Assembly: GCA_037178975.1 (NCBI GenBank)
Contig: JASJZH010000001.1
Location: 6,680,501 to 6,744,500, forward strand
Origin: Oscheius tipulae
Lineage: Eukaryota > Nematoda > Chromadorea > Rhabditida > Rhabditidae
Reading direction: 5' to 3'
Length of the DNA stretch: 64,000 bases
Below are positions 25,931 to 39,700 of this stretch, in pieces. The translations under genes and the position numbers were made by a program. Positions within the stretch are counted from its first letter, which is position 1. Every line of letters starts with the position of its first letter. A model generated the notes under the pieces. The model was not told the origin of the DNA and did no database searches. It saw nothing but the letters and a program-made list of their open reading frames with translations.

Positions 25931-26275
25931 TGCTAAAAAAAAAACTCGTTGTTTTCTAGGCTGTGCAGGCAATATGAAGAGAGTAATTAGAACATTGAGT
26001 GTCAGATGCTTTCTCACGTCGCCATGCAGCGAGGTAATGCAAAATTGAAACAGAAAAGAAGAAGAAAACAATCAGAATCAGCTTGAACAGTTGAAAATTG
26101 CATGGACCGTTACTGGCGCCGAGATTCATACAAAGGCTTTTCGTTACAGGACCCGGGATTGGTGAATTAGCGGTAAATACGACGATTTGAACGTCTGCTT
26201 GCCGTTTTTTTCTTTTACCAACCGAATTATCTACATTTCCACTTTTTGACGTGTGGTAAAATTCGCTGCTTCAGG

Positions 26276-27735
26276 ATGGGAGAAACTAGCTATAACGAAG
26301 AGGACGCCAAGAAGTTTGAATGGGAGCTTTGCCGAGAGAATGTAAAGCCCATGAAGCATGGACGACGAGTAGACGCAATAAACAAGGTTTGTTCTGACCT
26401 TTTTTTCCAACAAAAGTAAGGTTTTAGGCACTATCTAAGGTAGAATGTAATGCAGAAAGGGTAGCATCGGAAAAGTTGGAAGAATGTTTCGCAACAGCCG
26501 AATCGGCAGAAGATCCTCTCGAGTTGTGCCTAGGATTCTGCCGCTGGTTTGTGGACTCGTATCCAAGCGGAAAACAGCGTCTTTACTATCAGTTGCTTTG
26601 GAAAATTGTACATAAGTAAGCTTTTCGAAAGTTTCGGTAGCTTCCTTCTGTTGTTTTCCTGGTTGCGCCATATTATCGTACTCTCAGATTCATCGAAAAG
26701 AGTCGATACGAGCACGATCCGCGGTCGCTGAAAATATGGGAGAGTCTTGCCGATAACAGCCTCGGACATGGCTACGAAGTTTACCAATACGCTTATCACA
26801 AAGGCTGCCTAACTGAGTGAGTAATTTCTTTTGTTTCTGCTAATTTTCCCTATTTAGAAATGCCGATTTCTACATTCGTTGGGCGAGAGATCTTGAAGAC
26901 CGCGGAGCTATCCAAAATGCTCGTGAAGTACTACACCGAGGGAGACTACAAGGTGCCATGCCACTTAATGCAAGTAAATTCTCTCACTCTCTCACAAAAA
27001 CAAAGTTCTAGGTCCTGGTAGATGAGGAAGATCAGCTAGAAATGCGTGAAATGCGGCGGCAGCTGGACCGTGTGAAGACGAGCGACGACCAGGAGAGTGA
27101 TGACGACTGGGACAACGATGAAAATGGAGAGACGAGACAAGTATTCACTCGAATGTCTTGTAAGTCCTTTATCTAACCTAGCAAAAACGTCTATCAGCTC
27201 TTGACGACGGAGCAGTACCAGTCATGCGTCTACCATCACTTGTCGGTGAGCAGGGCAGTCGAAAACTGGCCGATGTTCCCAAGTCACAGCTTCAGTCGAC
27301 AGCTTTCGATGTCTTCGAAGATGACGAAAAGGCTCAGGAGAATTATCTCGAGGACATTTACCAAATTCACAGCGAAGCCCACAGCTCCCATATCGAACGA
27401 TATGCCTTGAAGAACAACAACACTATCAAGTTAGCTCCGACAAAGGTATGCCTTGTACCAAACTTCTTCTCTGTAACGAACTTCAGAATCCCAAGAAGAC
27501 TCACTCTCAATCAACATCCTCTTTCGCAATATGGTCTGACGACAAAGAAAACGTGGATCCTAACGACGAAGTGGTCGATAGACCATCTGCTTCCAAAGGA
27601 TTACAGAAGAAGCCGAAGCTCGCCTTCCAGAAGAAGTTCCTTGAAGTTGCGATGGAGGAGATCATGGCCGAGAGATATTTTGCCGATGAAGCCGTCCGGA
27701 AAAGACTCACTTTCGACGATACCGATGAAGACTAA
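26276..27735 (+). CDS. MAD3: Mad3/BubR1-like spindle checkpoint protein
   Basis: A multi-exon gene begins MGETSYNEEDAKKFEWELC and has the Bub1/BubR1 N-terminal TPR domain: WELCRENVKPMKHGRR, then PLELCLGFCRWFVDSYPSG, LKIWESLADN and FYIRWARDLEDRG. An acidic region follows and a C-terminal KEN box (SDDKENVDPND). The protein ends FDDTDED with no kinase domain, so it is of the Mad3 type, like nematode SAN-1. In the mitotic checkpoint complex Mad3 blocks Cdc20/APC. The first KEN motif of the family (human WELSKENVQP) here reads REN at residues 20-22; the second KEN is intact. The first exon and promoter have a broken duplicate at 44812-45176. Confidence 0.88.
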
Positions 27736-30700
27736 GAGGAGTATGTTCAAAACACTATTGTATTTATTATTATTATTTCTGATGAAAGCCAGCATAAATT
27801 GACAATTTGCAACGTCTTTTTTTTTATCTGTCCTGACCTCTAACCCCCCTCCCTCCTCATAACCGATTCTAGCCGGTCCCTCGCGTGCTCTTTGTCGCCG
27901 TCTTCATGCATTTCGTGCCGGTCATTCATCAGCCTACCACCCAACGGCCATCACAATCAAGCTTCCATTCGGAGGACTCACTATCGCCTCCGCTTCCTCT
28001 CATTGAGGCGGGCGGCGATTGTTGTCGCCCAGGGGATTACAATGGACGACGGGACTCTTGAAAAGGCCTTCTTTTCAGAAGAGATCGGGAGGAGCGGAAG
28101 TTCGTGGCTCTTTGATAAGATAATGTAATCAGCTGGTCTTCATTGCTTTTCAAGATTGTCATCCTCAAAAACTTGAGTCTCGGATTATCTTACAAGCAAA
28201 TTGTCTGCAACTAATTGGAGAGAACCTTGGAATGAGAAAAGTTCTCCCCACAATGTCCCCGCGCCCCCGCAATATCTCAACAGTGGCTGATAACATCTCT
28301 CCCATACCTGACTCTCATCTATCGTACTCTACCATTCCTTTCTTTTCGGTTCAAAATGAGCCCGCTCTGCATGTCTGTCCTCTGCGATTCAAACAGTCCT
28401 CTCGTGCCAGTCTGCCTCTAGCCGTCCTCGTCGACTGGCCATCCCGCTGGACTGAATCACTGCCTCTGTGAGCCACAACGCTCATTCTTATTTCAAAGCA
28501 TTCGATTTTTAGTCCGGCCATTTGTAGTTCTGTTTAGTTTTTCAAGGGTTGATTTCCACAAACGGGACATTTTCCACGCGACGAAGGTGATATCTGACCT
28601 AGTTTGTTATCCGCTACTTGGGAAATTGAGCATTTCTATTTGTTTATGCCTCTTTTCTCGTTTGTCTACAATATACTACCTTTTTTATGCTAAAATTTTT
28701 TTTTCACTAGTAAATACGACTGAAAACAAGTCTAGGGAATTTCATGCAGAAATTTTCGGATTACTTCCGCTCCCTGTTTGCTGCAGCCTTCTATAAATCG
28801 TTCTTTTGTTCTTTCATCCAATTCTTTTGGAAGAGTTAATCTTTTTTTGTAAGCCATCAATGGTATTTTTATTTGCCTTACCGTTACATGGTCGCCGTAC
28901 CTTCATACTCTTCGCTCTGGAGAGGTCACTGAACCAAAGGTCTTTACTTGTACTCTCTCGGTCTGTTTTCTCAGTACAAGACAAAATAAAAAATTAATCT
29001 GGACACTGTTTAGCCCATTGAGGCCGTATCCATGTCCACTCTCTCATATTACCTCTGCAACGGACTCCTTCCAACTGTTCCTGCCGCTATGCTAATGGCT
29101 TGTCCACTGTTTGCGTTCTGCCGACCGGGCTGGCCAGCAGCAGCAGCAGCCCTGACTGACCCTGAGCCACCCGCTGGGACCATTCTTTCTCTCCTCAGCT
29201 ATCTCGGACACTCATAATCCCTGTCTCCGAGGGGAGCGACTAATTTACAGCCGGGAACGAGCTACTGGTTCGAATTTTAGCTGAGAGACTCTTGATCTTT
29301 CTTTCCCACAAAAGAAGCGTGGTTCTGATCAAATCTGTTCAGTGTCGATATTGGTCCCTCGACGAGTCAGTGCTCTTGGCTGCCGTAGGCACCTTGGCCG
29401 CCCCCTCAAAGTCTATGGCAGCTGCGTTGTGTTGTAACTTGGCCCGAGAGCTATTTTGCTCGTCGCGTCTCCAAGCCATAGCCTCTATCTTTCCTTCTGC
29501 CACCCACGATACGATCAATTCTATGCCAGTTATTAGGATGTCGTTAAATTTTCGCAATGAATTTCCGACTACTGGTCAGCGCGGATCCTTTAGTGATTCC
29601 TTTTTTAGCCTCTGTATCGCTCTTTCGTTCAATGCCTCAAATTCTAACAAACGTTCTAGACGACCTTCCCAGACCTCCTTTTACTACCCTCTTATGTCTC
29701 TGTGATCGCCTCCGGGTTGATCAGCAGACACCGTCCCTCCAGAGTCCGGACATCATTACAACCGGGAGGCAACTGGTCAGAAAGGGGTGTCCTTTTACCT
29801 TGGCAGAATACACCGACTAATTTTTGTTTCTTAAAGCTATTCTCAACTTGTATAAAGAACTCATCGTTCTACTGTCTGCCCTGAACTTTGTTCGTCTCGA
29901 ATGCCAACTTTCTCGCAAATAATGAACAAACAGCCTAGAAACTGAGAGGTAGGGACATTTTTCGCATGTTCCCACCAACTGAGTCACCTTTTCGCATTAG
30001 TTATGAAAGGCTGTCACTATTCCTCTACTTCCCCTTTTTAGAAGAAATCGATTTCCGTGACAACTATATCTCAAACAGAGAGACGAAGGGTGAGAGTGTT
30101 TGTCCTTTAAGGGGACTACAGCTGTGTGCGCGAGAAAGAAGTACACCGTGAGAGGGGGAAGATCTCAGTCAAGGGTCCCTAAAAATGATGTAAAACATAC
30201 GAGGAAAAACTGTAGTCATACTTCATACCATATCAATTTCCCCTCGATCTCATTGTTGTAACTTTCATTGTCCGAAGCCAACTGCCTCGAAACGAGGTGG
30301 GCGTCGTTTTTCCGCATGTTCCCATCAAGTGTGCAGCTACAGTCCACGTGTGAATTAAGTTGGTGCGCAGCGAGTTTAAAAATTTGCGGGAACCTAAATG
30401 ATCAACAAGAAAAAGTGTAAAAGCAAAGGAAAAAAGGACTTTTTGCAGCATTCGGAGAGTTCTCGCCAATTTTTGAGCTCGCGGAGCACCAACGTAGTTC
30501 ACACGCGAACAGTAGTTATACACTCGCTTTAACTATGCTCGAACACTATAGTCACAACGTCCTGTTGACCAGACTGTCTCGTTGTTTTTGAAAAACGCAG
30601 GACTGTTTACAAGTTTGGGGTTCCGGGACGAGACTCTTTAGATCTTCTCAACGGATCCAGTCATCCTGATCGCAATTTTTGGACAACTCTTATTCTATTC

Positions 30701-30761
30701 TTTGATGCTCCAACCAATTTCTTCATTTGCAGGGGCAGCTCTCGGGCCATCCATCAAAGCC
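27736..30761. other. Gene-poor interval upstream of talin
   Basis: About 3 kb without a supported coding gene. It contains a short CAG run (near 29139) and two similar sentences (around 29955 and 30311, CGCATGTTCCCA). An acceptor-like TTTGCAG at 30725 precedes the talin start, so part of this region may be talin 5' UTR or a long first intron. Confidence 0.4.
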
Positions 30762-33700
30762 ATGGGAGTGCTGTCGTTGAACGTGTACAGTGCCGAGAAG
30801 GGAGTGAGAAAGACGCTCCAATTCGAGCCGGACAAGCTCGTGATCGATGTGTGCCGACAGATTCGACTGAAGCTGCCCCTCAACAACATTAATCGTCCGT
30901 TTTTCTTTGTTTCTAGCTAGATAGATGAATCCGACGGGACGCTCAATCTGTCAGCACCGTTTTTGATTCCAAGCAATTGGAAATGGTCCCTAGAGAGGCC
31001 GAAACCAAAGTCAGAGGAAAAGAGCGGGGACAATTGAATTTCTTGGGCGGGTGGGCGCAATCAGAAGGGCAATGAGGCGATAACTGACTGAGGACAGGAC
31101 GAGAGAGACGATTCTGGGAGGAAGGGGACTAATGATTTGTTTTCAGCAGAGGAATACGGTCTGTTTCGTCTGGATGATGATCCGACCAAAGGAGTCTGGC
31201 TGGACAACAATCGTACCTTGGAGTACTACCTAGTTAGAAATCAAGACCAATTCGAATACAAGAAAAAGATCCGCAACCAGAGAATCCGAATGCTCGACCA
31301 GTCGACCAGGACTGTACAGGTGGACGAAAGCCAGCCAGTCGGTCGCCTCATGGTCACCATCTGTGCTAAGATAGGAATTGCCAATCACGAAGAGTACAGT
31401 CTGGTCAGAGACAAGGATGATCCGATGACTGCCTCGAGTCTAAATCTGAGAGACTCAGAAAGATCGCGATCCATCGAACCGGCTGACAAACAGAAGGGCT
31501 ACTTCATGGGCACGCTGAACAGAAAGAAGGAGAAGAAGCTCGAGCAGTTGAAGTGAGTTAGCCTTTCAGACTACCAAACACTTCTAGCAACAGGGGTAGG
31601 TAGGAGCCAGAGGTTAGTAGGAAGGGCCAGTAGACTGTGGTAGAGATTAGTTGTTCTAGGACTCCTTCATGGTTCCGACTATTCATAGCCCATAGTAGAA
31701 GAGCTGGAAAATATACCTAAAGAAAGTAGGGAAAAGTTTCGACTTTTGTAGGACAAGTAGTGGACAAGAACTCTGGAAGCCTTTGATTTTACTAAAACGT
31801 TGTTAGACAACGACCACCTGATGCTCATTCAGTACTACACTTGTGGCACAGAACAAGGAGATTGGCTAGTCTGAGTCATCCAGGTTACTCAGGTGGAGTA
31901 CCAGAGGCGGTAGCCTTGGGCCGCGGCTGGGATCGAACTTGGGAGTGAACAAAAGCTCTGTAGTTCAGAAGATTGAAATAGAAACAACGTCAATACTCTT
32001 TGTGTGTATCGAGAAAGAAAACAAGATGCTCCCAAACATTCCTGCGCAATCTTGTATTCGATGGGGATGTTTTTACCATTCCGTAGCCCTGGAACCACTC
32101 ACAACAGAACTGCTTGGCGATACAGTCGGAGTATTGGTCGCTGTTCATGTCCTTCTGTCCGAAGGCGAAGGCATCACAGCTGACAGTCATAAGAGTAGCT
32201 TCCTTGAGATCGAGACACCCGCAGGCAGGGTCGACTCCCAGACGCATCATGTCCGTGGTCTTGATGATGCGATGAGTTCACGATCTTGATGTGATAGATG
32301 TGCTTGTCATCGAGACGGGCTGGGTAACGACGTCTCCGTGAGGAACCGTGGTCATGACAATCCGATCGATGTTATGGTTTCAGTCCTCGATTCTTCGCTA
32401 TTACTTTTTGTCGAAAGTAATTAGATACAACTGTTTTTGGAGCGATAACACCCATAATTTGACGTTTGTGTACTGAATAGAAAGTATCTCAAATTGCCAG
32501 AGTAGTACATTAATTGCCTCACTTCGGTTCGATCTCCAGACACAGAATACCTTTTACCTTATCTTCTTCCAATAGTTTCCACCTCACATTCTGTTTCAGA
32601 AGCACTCTGCACACAGACGAGGAGCTTCCCTGGGTCGATCACGGCCGTACTCTTCGGGAGCAGGGCATAGCCGAAGAGGAGACGCTCGTCCTTCGACGCA
32701 AGTTCTTCTACAGTGACACCAATGTAGACAGCCGTGATCCAGTCCAATTGAACCTGCTCTACGTCCAATGCCGAGACGGAATTCTGAGGGTAGGCTCGAG
32801 CCGGCCACTCTGCCATTAGGTTCAATTTTGCAGGGCCAGCACCCCGTCAGCAAGGAAACTGCCTGCGATTTGGCCGCTCTTCAAGCCCAGGCAGAGTACG
32901 GAGACTTCCCGAAGAACAACACTAAATTCAACATCGAGTGAGTCCTCCTATGCTAATTGTTCATTTGGGCGGAGGGCTAAGGCCCCTCCTCTCGAGTGCC
33001 ATTGTTCTATTCAGGCTTATGAGAGACCACTCTAATCGTTCCTTCATAAGATTTCCTATCTTTCTGAATAAGGTTTTCTTCGAACTTGCCACTAACAAAA
33101 GCTCCCGCCAACAACCTTGGCCGTTGTTTTAGAGCCCTCCACCCACCACCCACCCGTTCGAATATTATGTGTTCTCTCTCGAGCGAGCTATAGCTTTTTT
33201 TCCTCCAAGATCCTCTGAATACCCTCTCGTTTCGTGTAACCATGGAAAAGCTGCAAAATTTACGAGCCGATCTTTGAAGCTCCTCAACTCCATTAGCAAA
33301 GCTTTTATTTTCAGAGGACGTGACCTGCTGCCAAAGGAGTACGGAAAGAACAAGGACAATGACCGCATCATCACGGAGAAGTACAAAGAACTCAGTGGGC
33401 TCAGCGAACTCGATGCCAAGAGCAAATATGTCCATCTCTGCAGAGGCCTCAAGACCTACGGAGTCACCTTCTTCGTCGTCAAGGGTGAGTTCTGAAAGCT
33501 TCCGGTTCTGTCCGGTTGTCCGATCGCGTGCAACTTTATGAAAAAGCGTATGAAAGAACCAGACCGACGACTGTTCAGTCCACATGCTAAGGGAACATAG
33601 TTTAGACAGTACAGTGCTGTTAGATCGTAAGAGAAACACCTACATTAACTAATAATGGACACCCTATTAGTTGACCGTCATCTGGTCCTCTTCCTGCTCC

Positions 33701-36700
33701 TCCTCGCCCCCATCTAACAATAGCACATTAGAGACAAGACACACACGTGTTAGGGCAATTTGGCAGGAGGCAAATGTGATTTTGGCGCATGGGTCGCTGA
33801 TTGGGGTACATGTGTCCCCGTGTGCTAATTTTGGGGGGACTTCTAAGAATTACCCAACTTTCAGAAAAGATGCGTGGAAAGAACAAGCTAGCGCCTCGTC
33901 TTCTGGGAGTCAACAAGGACAGTGTGATGAGAGTCGACGAGAAGACGAAGGATATTCTGAAGGAATGGCCGCTGGAACAGGTCAGAAAATGGGCACCCGG
34001 ACCGAAGACCTTCACTCTGGACTTTGGAGACTACCAAGACGGATACTACTGCGTCCAGACACACGACGGAGACAAAATCGCCCAACTGATTGCCGGCTAT
34101 ATCGACATCATTCTGAAGAAGAGACAGACACGAGACCATTTGGGAATTGAGGGTGACGAAGGCTCGACCATGTTGGAAGATGTCGTCACTCCTGCCAGAG
34201 CCACCCTGGTCTCTCACGGACAGATTGGAAGCCAGTATGCTCAGGACGGTCATGTGGCTCTTCGCGGAGTCATGCGTACTCCTCAGTCTCAAAACGGCTA
34301 CGGAATCCACGGAGCACAGTACGGAGCCGTGTCCGGAGAGATCACAACCAATGACACCTTGGGACGAGCCCAGAGAACCAGAATCATCGACACCTACCAA
34401 CAGCCACAGAGAGCTCTCATTGGAACCATTGAGACGACGATCAGAGCTGTCGAACGTGCCGAAGAAGAATTGGAGAGGGAGCCCGAAATTGAGATTCCCA
34501 AGTTCCACGATGATCTTCATGCCAGAAAGTGAGTTAACGACTTTGAGAGCAACATTCGATTCAGAGCAAGCAAGCTATAACAGGTTTGGGAGGTCATTAG
34601 AGAACAGTGCTTATTGTAAAAGAAGGCGTAATCATAGTAATAGTCAGATTCTCTTAGAGCTTGAAGCCTGTTGCATTACATGTATTTACAAGAAACTTTC
34701 AGATGGGTCGAGGAGCAGGTAGCCGTGAACAAGGAGAACGTGAACGAGCGTCTGGCTGCTATGGGAGCTGCCACAGCCCAAGTCGTCCAGTGGACAGCAG
34801 TCCAGGAAGAATACGACGATCGTGTCGGAACAGCCATCGCTACAATTGGAAGCAACCTACCCGATGTTGGCCGAAATATCCGTGATCTGTCCTACTATAT
34901 GGAAGAAAGGCGTTCCGGAGATCTGGTCGAAGCTGCCCGAAAACTTTGCGGAGCCTTCGGAGACTTCTTGCACTCTGTGAATCCGGAGCATCAGGAGAAG
35001 AGACAGACTGTGTTGGCGGCTGCCAGCAAGGTTGGAGAGTTCTCGCAACGGGTCGTGAACACGATGGAAGAGAAGACAGTCGAAGAGGAGACTTTCCACG
35101 AACAGCTTGTCACCAAGGCTAAGAATGTCGCCACAAGCACAGCTCAACTCGTTCTCAGGTTGGTTCTTTTAGTCTCAGAATCAAAGTAGTGGGTCCCCTT
35201 TTTGGTAGTCTTCCACTCCCCAGAGTAGCATTGCCTAAAAGAGGGAAGACGAGTGTCAGGAGTCCTCGCGCGCGCGGCACAATGATGGATGTCATGCAAA
35301 TGCGCCTGACTTCTCCGGGGAGCCCTATTCGTCCCAAAGACAATACATTCGACTGAGGGTGCAGACCAGCCGTCGATGTATCTTTGAGAATCCCGCGGGG
35401 GCTCAGTGGCTGCCAAAGCGCCCCTCCCACTTTCTCCCCCATCTATAGTGACCATGCTCGCCTCCTCCAGCCGGTTCTCAGAACGCGAGAGACAGTTCTC
35501 CCCTTGGCCCGATGACACGTCGACGACGGGTCCTCTCCGACGTCCACATCTTCAACTATTATGCGCCGAGGGCAAAGGTCGCGCCTCCTCCCCCGACTCC
35601 ACCGCGATTCTCGCCCTTACCGCCGCATAATCTAGTTGTCATCCCGAGGTACATTTTTCGAGTGTTTTGTAGATGCCGAAACAAAAGAGAAACTTTCCTT
35701 ACAAACATTGTCTTTTCTGATATATGAGACACAGTCCGAGTATCCTGACACAGGTACATTAGAAACTTCGAAAACTAACTTTTGAGATTGAAGACACTCT
35801 AGTAAAATATTTAGCATCATCATCTTCTAACTCTCCGTATTCTGAGGTCTTTATCTCAAAGTGTTCTCTTATCCCAATAGCGCCGTTCCTGCCACCACTC
35901 CGTTTTAGGCGTTACGCAATGAACCTGTCCTTGCGAGAAGAGAGTGATTAGGGGGCTAGTGATAATGTCGGCACCCTTCTAAAAGAGATCTGGCTTTTCG
36001 AACTGCCCGCAGGCGCGTGGAAAAACAGCCATGAACGAAAATTTATGAGGGAGAATTATGGCCACGCGTTGATTGAGTTGGAAACTTTCAGAGCCAAGAC
36101 AATCTCGGCCGAGTGCGACGAGAAGCAGCTGCAGGACAATGTCATCCACAGTGCTACCCAGTGTGCTTTTGCGACAAGTCAGCTGGTTGCCTGTACTCGT
36201 GTCGTCGCCCCAACCATGGAGAGCAATGCCTGTCAGCAGCAGTTGACGAACGCTGCCAAGCACGTCTCGACTGCCGTTGATGAGCTTCTGGTCGATGCCC
36301 AGTCTGCCTGTCAGAGAAGTCCTGACGGTCAACGCAGCTACAGGGATCTCTACGAAGCGGCCAGTCACGTCACAACAGCTCTGGATAGTCTTCTCGATCA
36401 TGTGAAGACGAGTCCCAGAATGAGGAAGACTGTGGAGGAGGAGGAGTACCACAAGCTGTTGAGAACCACCAACCGACTCATTGCTCATCAGGTAACACTT
36501 TCTAATGCGCTCTGCTCTGAACGTGAATTACAGGGTCCGAGTGAGGATTTGACGAGAGAGGCTCGCAAGGTCATCAGACACAGCCAGATCCTCCAAGAAC
36601 AACTCGAGACAGAGGCCTTCGAACGACCGGAACAGAGGGACAAATTGATGGAAGCCGCCAGAAGAGTCGCCACTGCCACCAGCCACATGATCGATGCTAC

Positions 36701-39700
36701 CAGAGTGAGTCTTATTCGGAATCTGAAGACAACTTCATTTAGGAATGCGAGTCCCGACCGACTGAAGCCGAGTCCGAGATGGCTCTCCGTAAAGCGGCCG
36801 AAGATATGGCTTCGGTGACCCATGAATCAACGAGCGAACGACAAGCCAAGTACATAATGGAACGCCTAGAGCAGGCAGCTAAGCAGACAGCCTATGAAGC
36901 TACTCAAGCCATCGCCGCTGCCAATGCCAGCAAGGTAAGATTGAGTTCCAGTAACCCACTTTGTTTGAACCTCGGGGGTACGGTAGGCTACAGTCTGCTC
37001 AAATTCCGCTATGGGTGCTCTTCAGGAAGAGAGAAAGCGGACGGAGACCACGGAGCAGCTGCTAGTGGATGACACGCACACGATTCTGCGCATTCGCTGA
37101 AAATGGTCCCCTACTTTTGTACCTATACCACCCCACAGACACACACACACACCCACTGCCACAAACATATTCATTGTCACTCACGCTAGAGAATAAATTC
37201 TGTGCCTTACTCCAAGTCGCATTTCCCCCTCCCTCTCCCAGTCCTTCACTTCCAGAGCAGTAAGTCGTGTGCCGTGTCTTCCCAAAGCTAGCCTACCGTA
37301 ACCCAGAGCGTTTCCAGCCTCCTAACAAAATTAATTGAGCTTCAAGCAAATTCTGTCCTCTAAGTATTAAATTATTTTCAGGAGGTCATCCGCACAGAGC
37401 AGACCAAAGATGTTCTTGTAGAAGTTTGCACACAGACGGCTCAACATGTCCCTGGGTAAGGCCTATTCCCTTACTTTAATAAAATTCTGTTTTCAGAATG
37501 ATCACCTCAATCCGCGACTCTCAAGACGCCACCTCAACTGCTGAAAAGTTCCGTGCCCAGAGTCGTCTGATCAGAACTGCGACCTATCTTCTGGAGCCGG
37601 CGACTCGCCTGGTCGAGACCTCTAGCAGTGCTGTTGCCGAAGTCCAGGAACCTCATTTGGCCTCGAATCTTCAACAAACCAGCCACGGTCTGTCTACTGC
37701 CCTCTCAGAACTACGAACTGCTCTGAATGATGCTCGTCAGCTGAACTTCAGCCAGCAGCTCTTCTACACGGAGGACCTCATTCGCGAACTCGACCAGGAG
37801 CTCCAGACCACCCATAAGGAAGCCCAATCTGGAAGACTGGTCAGTCAGTCGTCAGCCAGTCAAGCCACTTCAAAACTGATGTCTGCTGCTAGACAAGTCG
37901 GATCCGGAGTAGCTCAACTCGTCTCGGCTAGTACTTCACACGACGAACAGCATATTGGAGCGTCTGCTGTTGAGGCAGCTCAAGGACTGAGAACATTCAC
38001 TGGAGCTGTGAGAGAAGTAGTCGCCACCAGAAAAGACATCGAACTGGACAGCTTCATCGTGGAGAGCAGAAGTGTGGTTCACGACAGTGGAAGAGTTTTC
38101 GACCGTGTTCGAGAAGACGCTCCTCCCCAGGTTCTTGCTGAGGCGGCCAAACAAGTCTCGATTAGTCTGAAGAAGGTCATCGCCTGTCTTCCCGACACTC
38201 AGCATGTGGAAAGAGCCATCAATCAGGTCCGCACAATTGGAGCCTCGACTACTGTTCGCGAACCGGATGTTCGAGTAGCTGCCAGCCGTCTTCTGGAGGC
38301 AACTTCTCATCTTCAAGCCCAGGTCAGAGCTCCGGGAGAAGCAGAAGCTGTCGATATCTTCGTCAAGAGCTACACCGACTTCCACACCTCTGCCTTTGCC
38401 TCGATCCAGCAGCAGAAGATTCCCATCCAGGAACGAGCTCATCGTGTCGAGGAACTAGAATCTGTCCGCTCCGAAGCTGTTGAACTGCTTCAACGTGTTG
38501 CCACTCCCAGCGAAGCCAGCTACATGACTGCTACCACGACCCAGTTTACCGAGTCTGTCAACCGCTTCATGACACAGATCTCTGTTGAGCAGCCGTTGGA
38601 GAAGGAATGTGATGCGGCCTTGAGGAAGCTTCACTCCGTCAGACATTTGACTGAGCAGGCTACTGTCCCCTTGAGCGAGAGCAGCTACTGGGGAAGTCTG
38701 AGCACGATCACTGAGAACTCAAGAAGACTAGGAGAGGCTATCACCGAGGTCGCCAGAGCTGTCAAGACGAACGACATGGCCAGGACCTGTGAGAGTATCC
38801 GATCCTATGCCAGCACGATGTGTTCGATGACCGAGGCTGCTAGTCACAGTGCCTATTTGGTTGGAGTTGCTCATCCGAAGAGCGTTCGTGCCCAACAAGG
38901 ATTGATCGATGCCGGATTGGTGAAGAAGCATGTCCAAGTTGTCAAGCAGATCTGTGAACGGATTGAGGAGAAGAAATACTCTACTCGCGAGCAGCTGATG
39001 GAAGAGGGAACTGCAGCTGCCAAGTATACTTCCGTTCTGGCCAATCTCTGTCGCAATGCTTCGGAGAAGGCTACAAACATGAATGTGAAGAAGCAGTTCA
39101 TCAACTGTGCCAAGGAGCTGGCCACCTGTACGAGCAAGGTCATCGAAGCTGTCAAGGAGTACGACCAGAGACCGAACTCGCAGACGGAAACCATCTGTTC
39201 GTCTACGGCCACAACCTTGAGACACGCTGCCGAGACGCTGGAGAGCTTTGTCGACAATCCATCCTTTGCAGCTGTCCCTGCCCGGATCAGTCCCGAAGGC
39301 CGTTCAGCTCAGATCCCAGTTCTTGCCTCCTCAAGACAGATGCTCGATGCCAGTTGTGAGATGGTCAGTGCGATGAGACAGCTCACTGGACCCAGAATGG
39401 ACGATTCTGCTTGGCAGAGAGTCGCTGATCAGTCGAGAGTCGTCTCGGAATCGATCAAGAGATTAGTAAGTTGGAGGTATACATGTATCTAAAAGTGAAT
39501 TTCCAGGTAACCAGTATCAATGATGCCACTCCCGGTGTCCTCGAACTCGAGCGAACCATTCAGCAGTTGGAGAACCTCCTCACCGATGTCGATCGTGCTG
39601 CTATGGAAGCCGCCCAGAATCCACCACAGCCTGCACCAGCCGAAGAGAAGAGAACACATCAGCATCTCCAACACGTGATCCAATCGCTCGAGACGAAGAT

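Noticed and set aside
27892-29884. Multiple short frames between Mad3 and talin
   Set aside because: Serine/leucine-rich, overlapping in several frames, no splice structure or domain; treated as non-coding.
31890-31960. Another tRNA-derived element in a talin intron
   Set aside because: Only a B-box-like core (AGTTCGATCCC on the minus strand) is visible; no A box or stems, so evidence is too thin.
37024-37066. Possible extra talin exon ([18 protein letters not shown])
   Set aside because: It runs into a stop without a donor, and the flanking exons join cleanly without it, so it is probably intronic.
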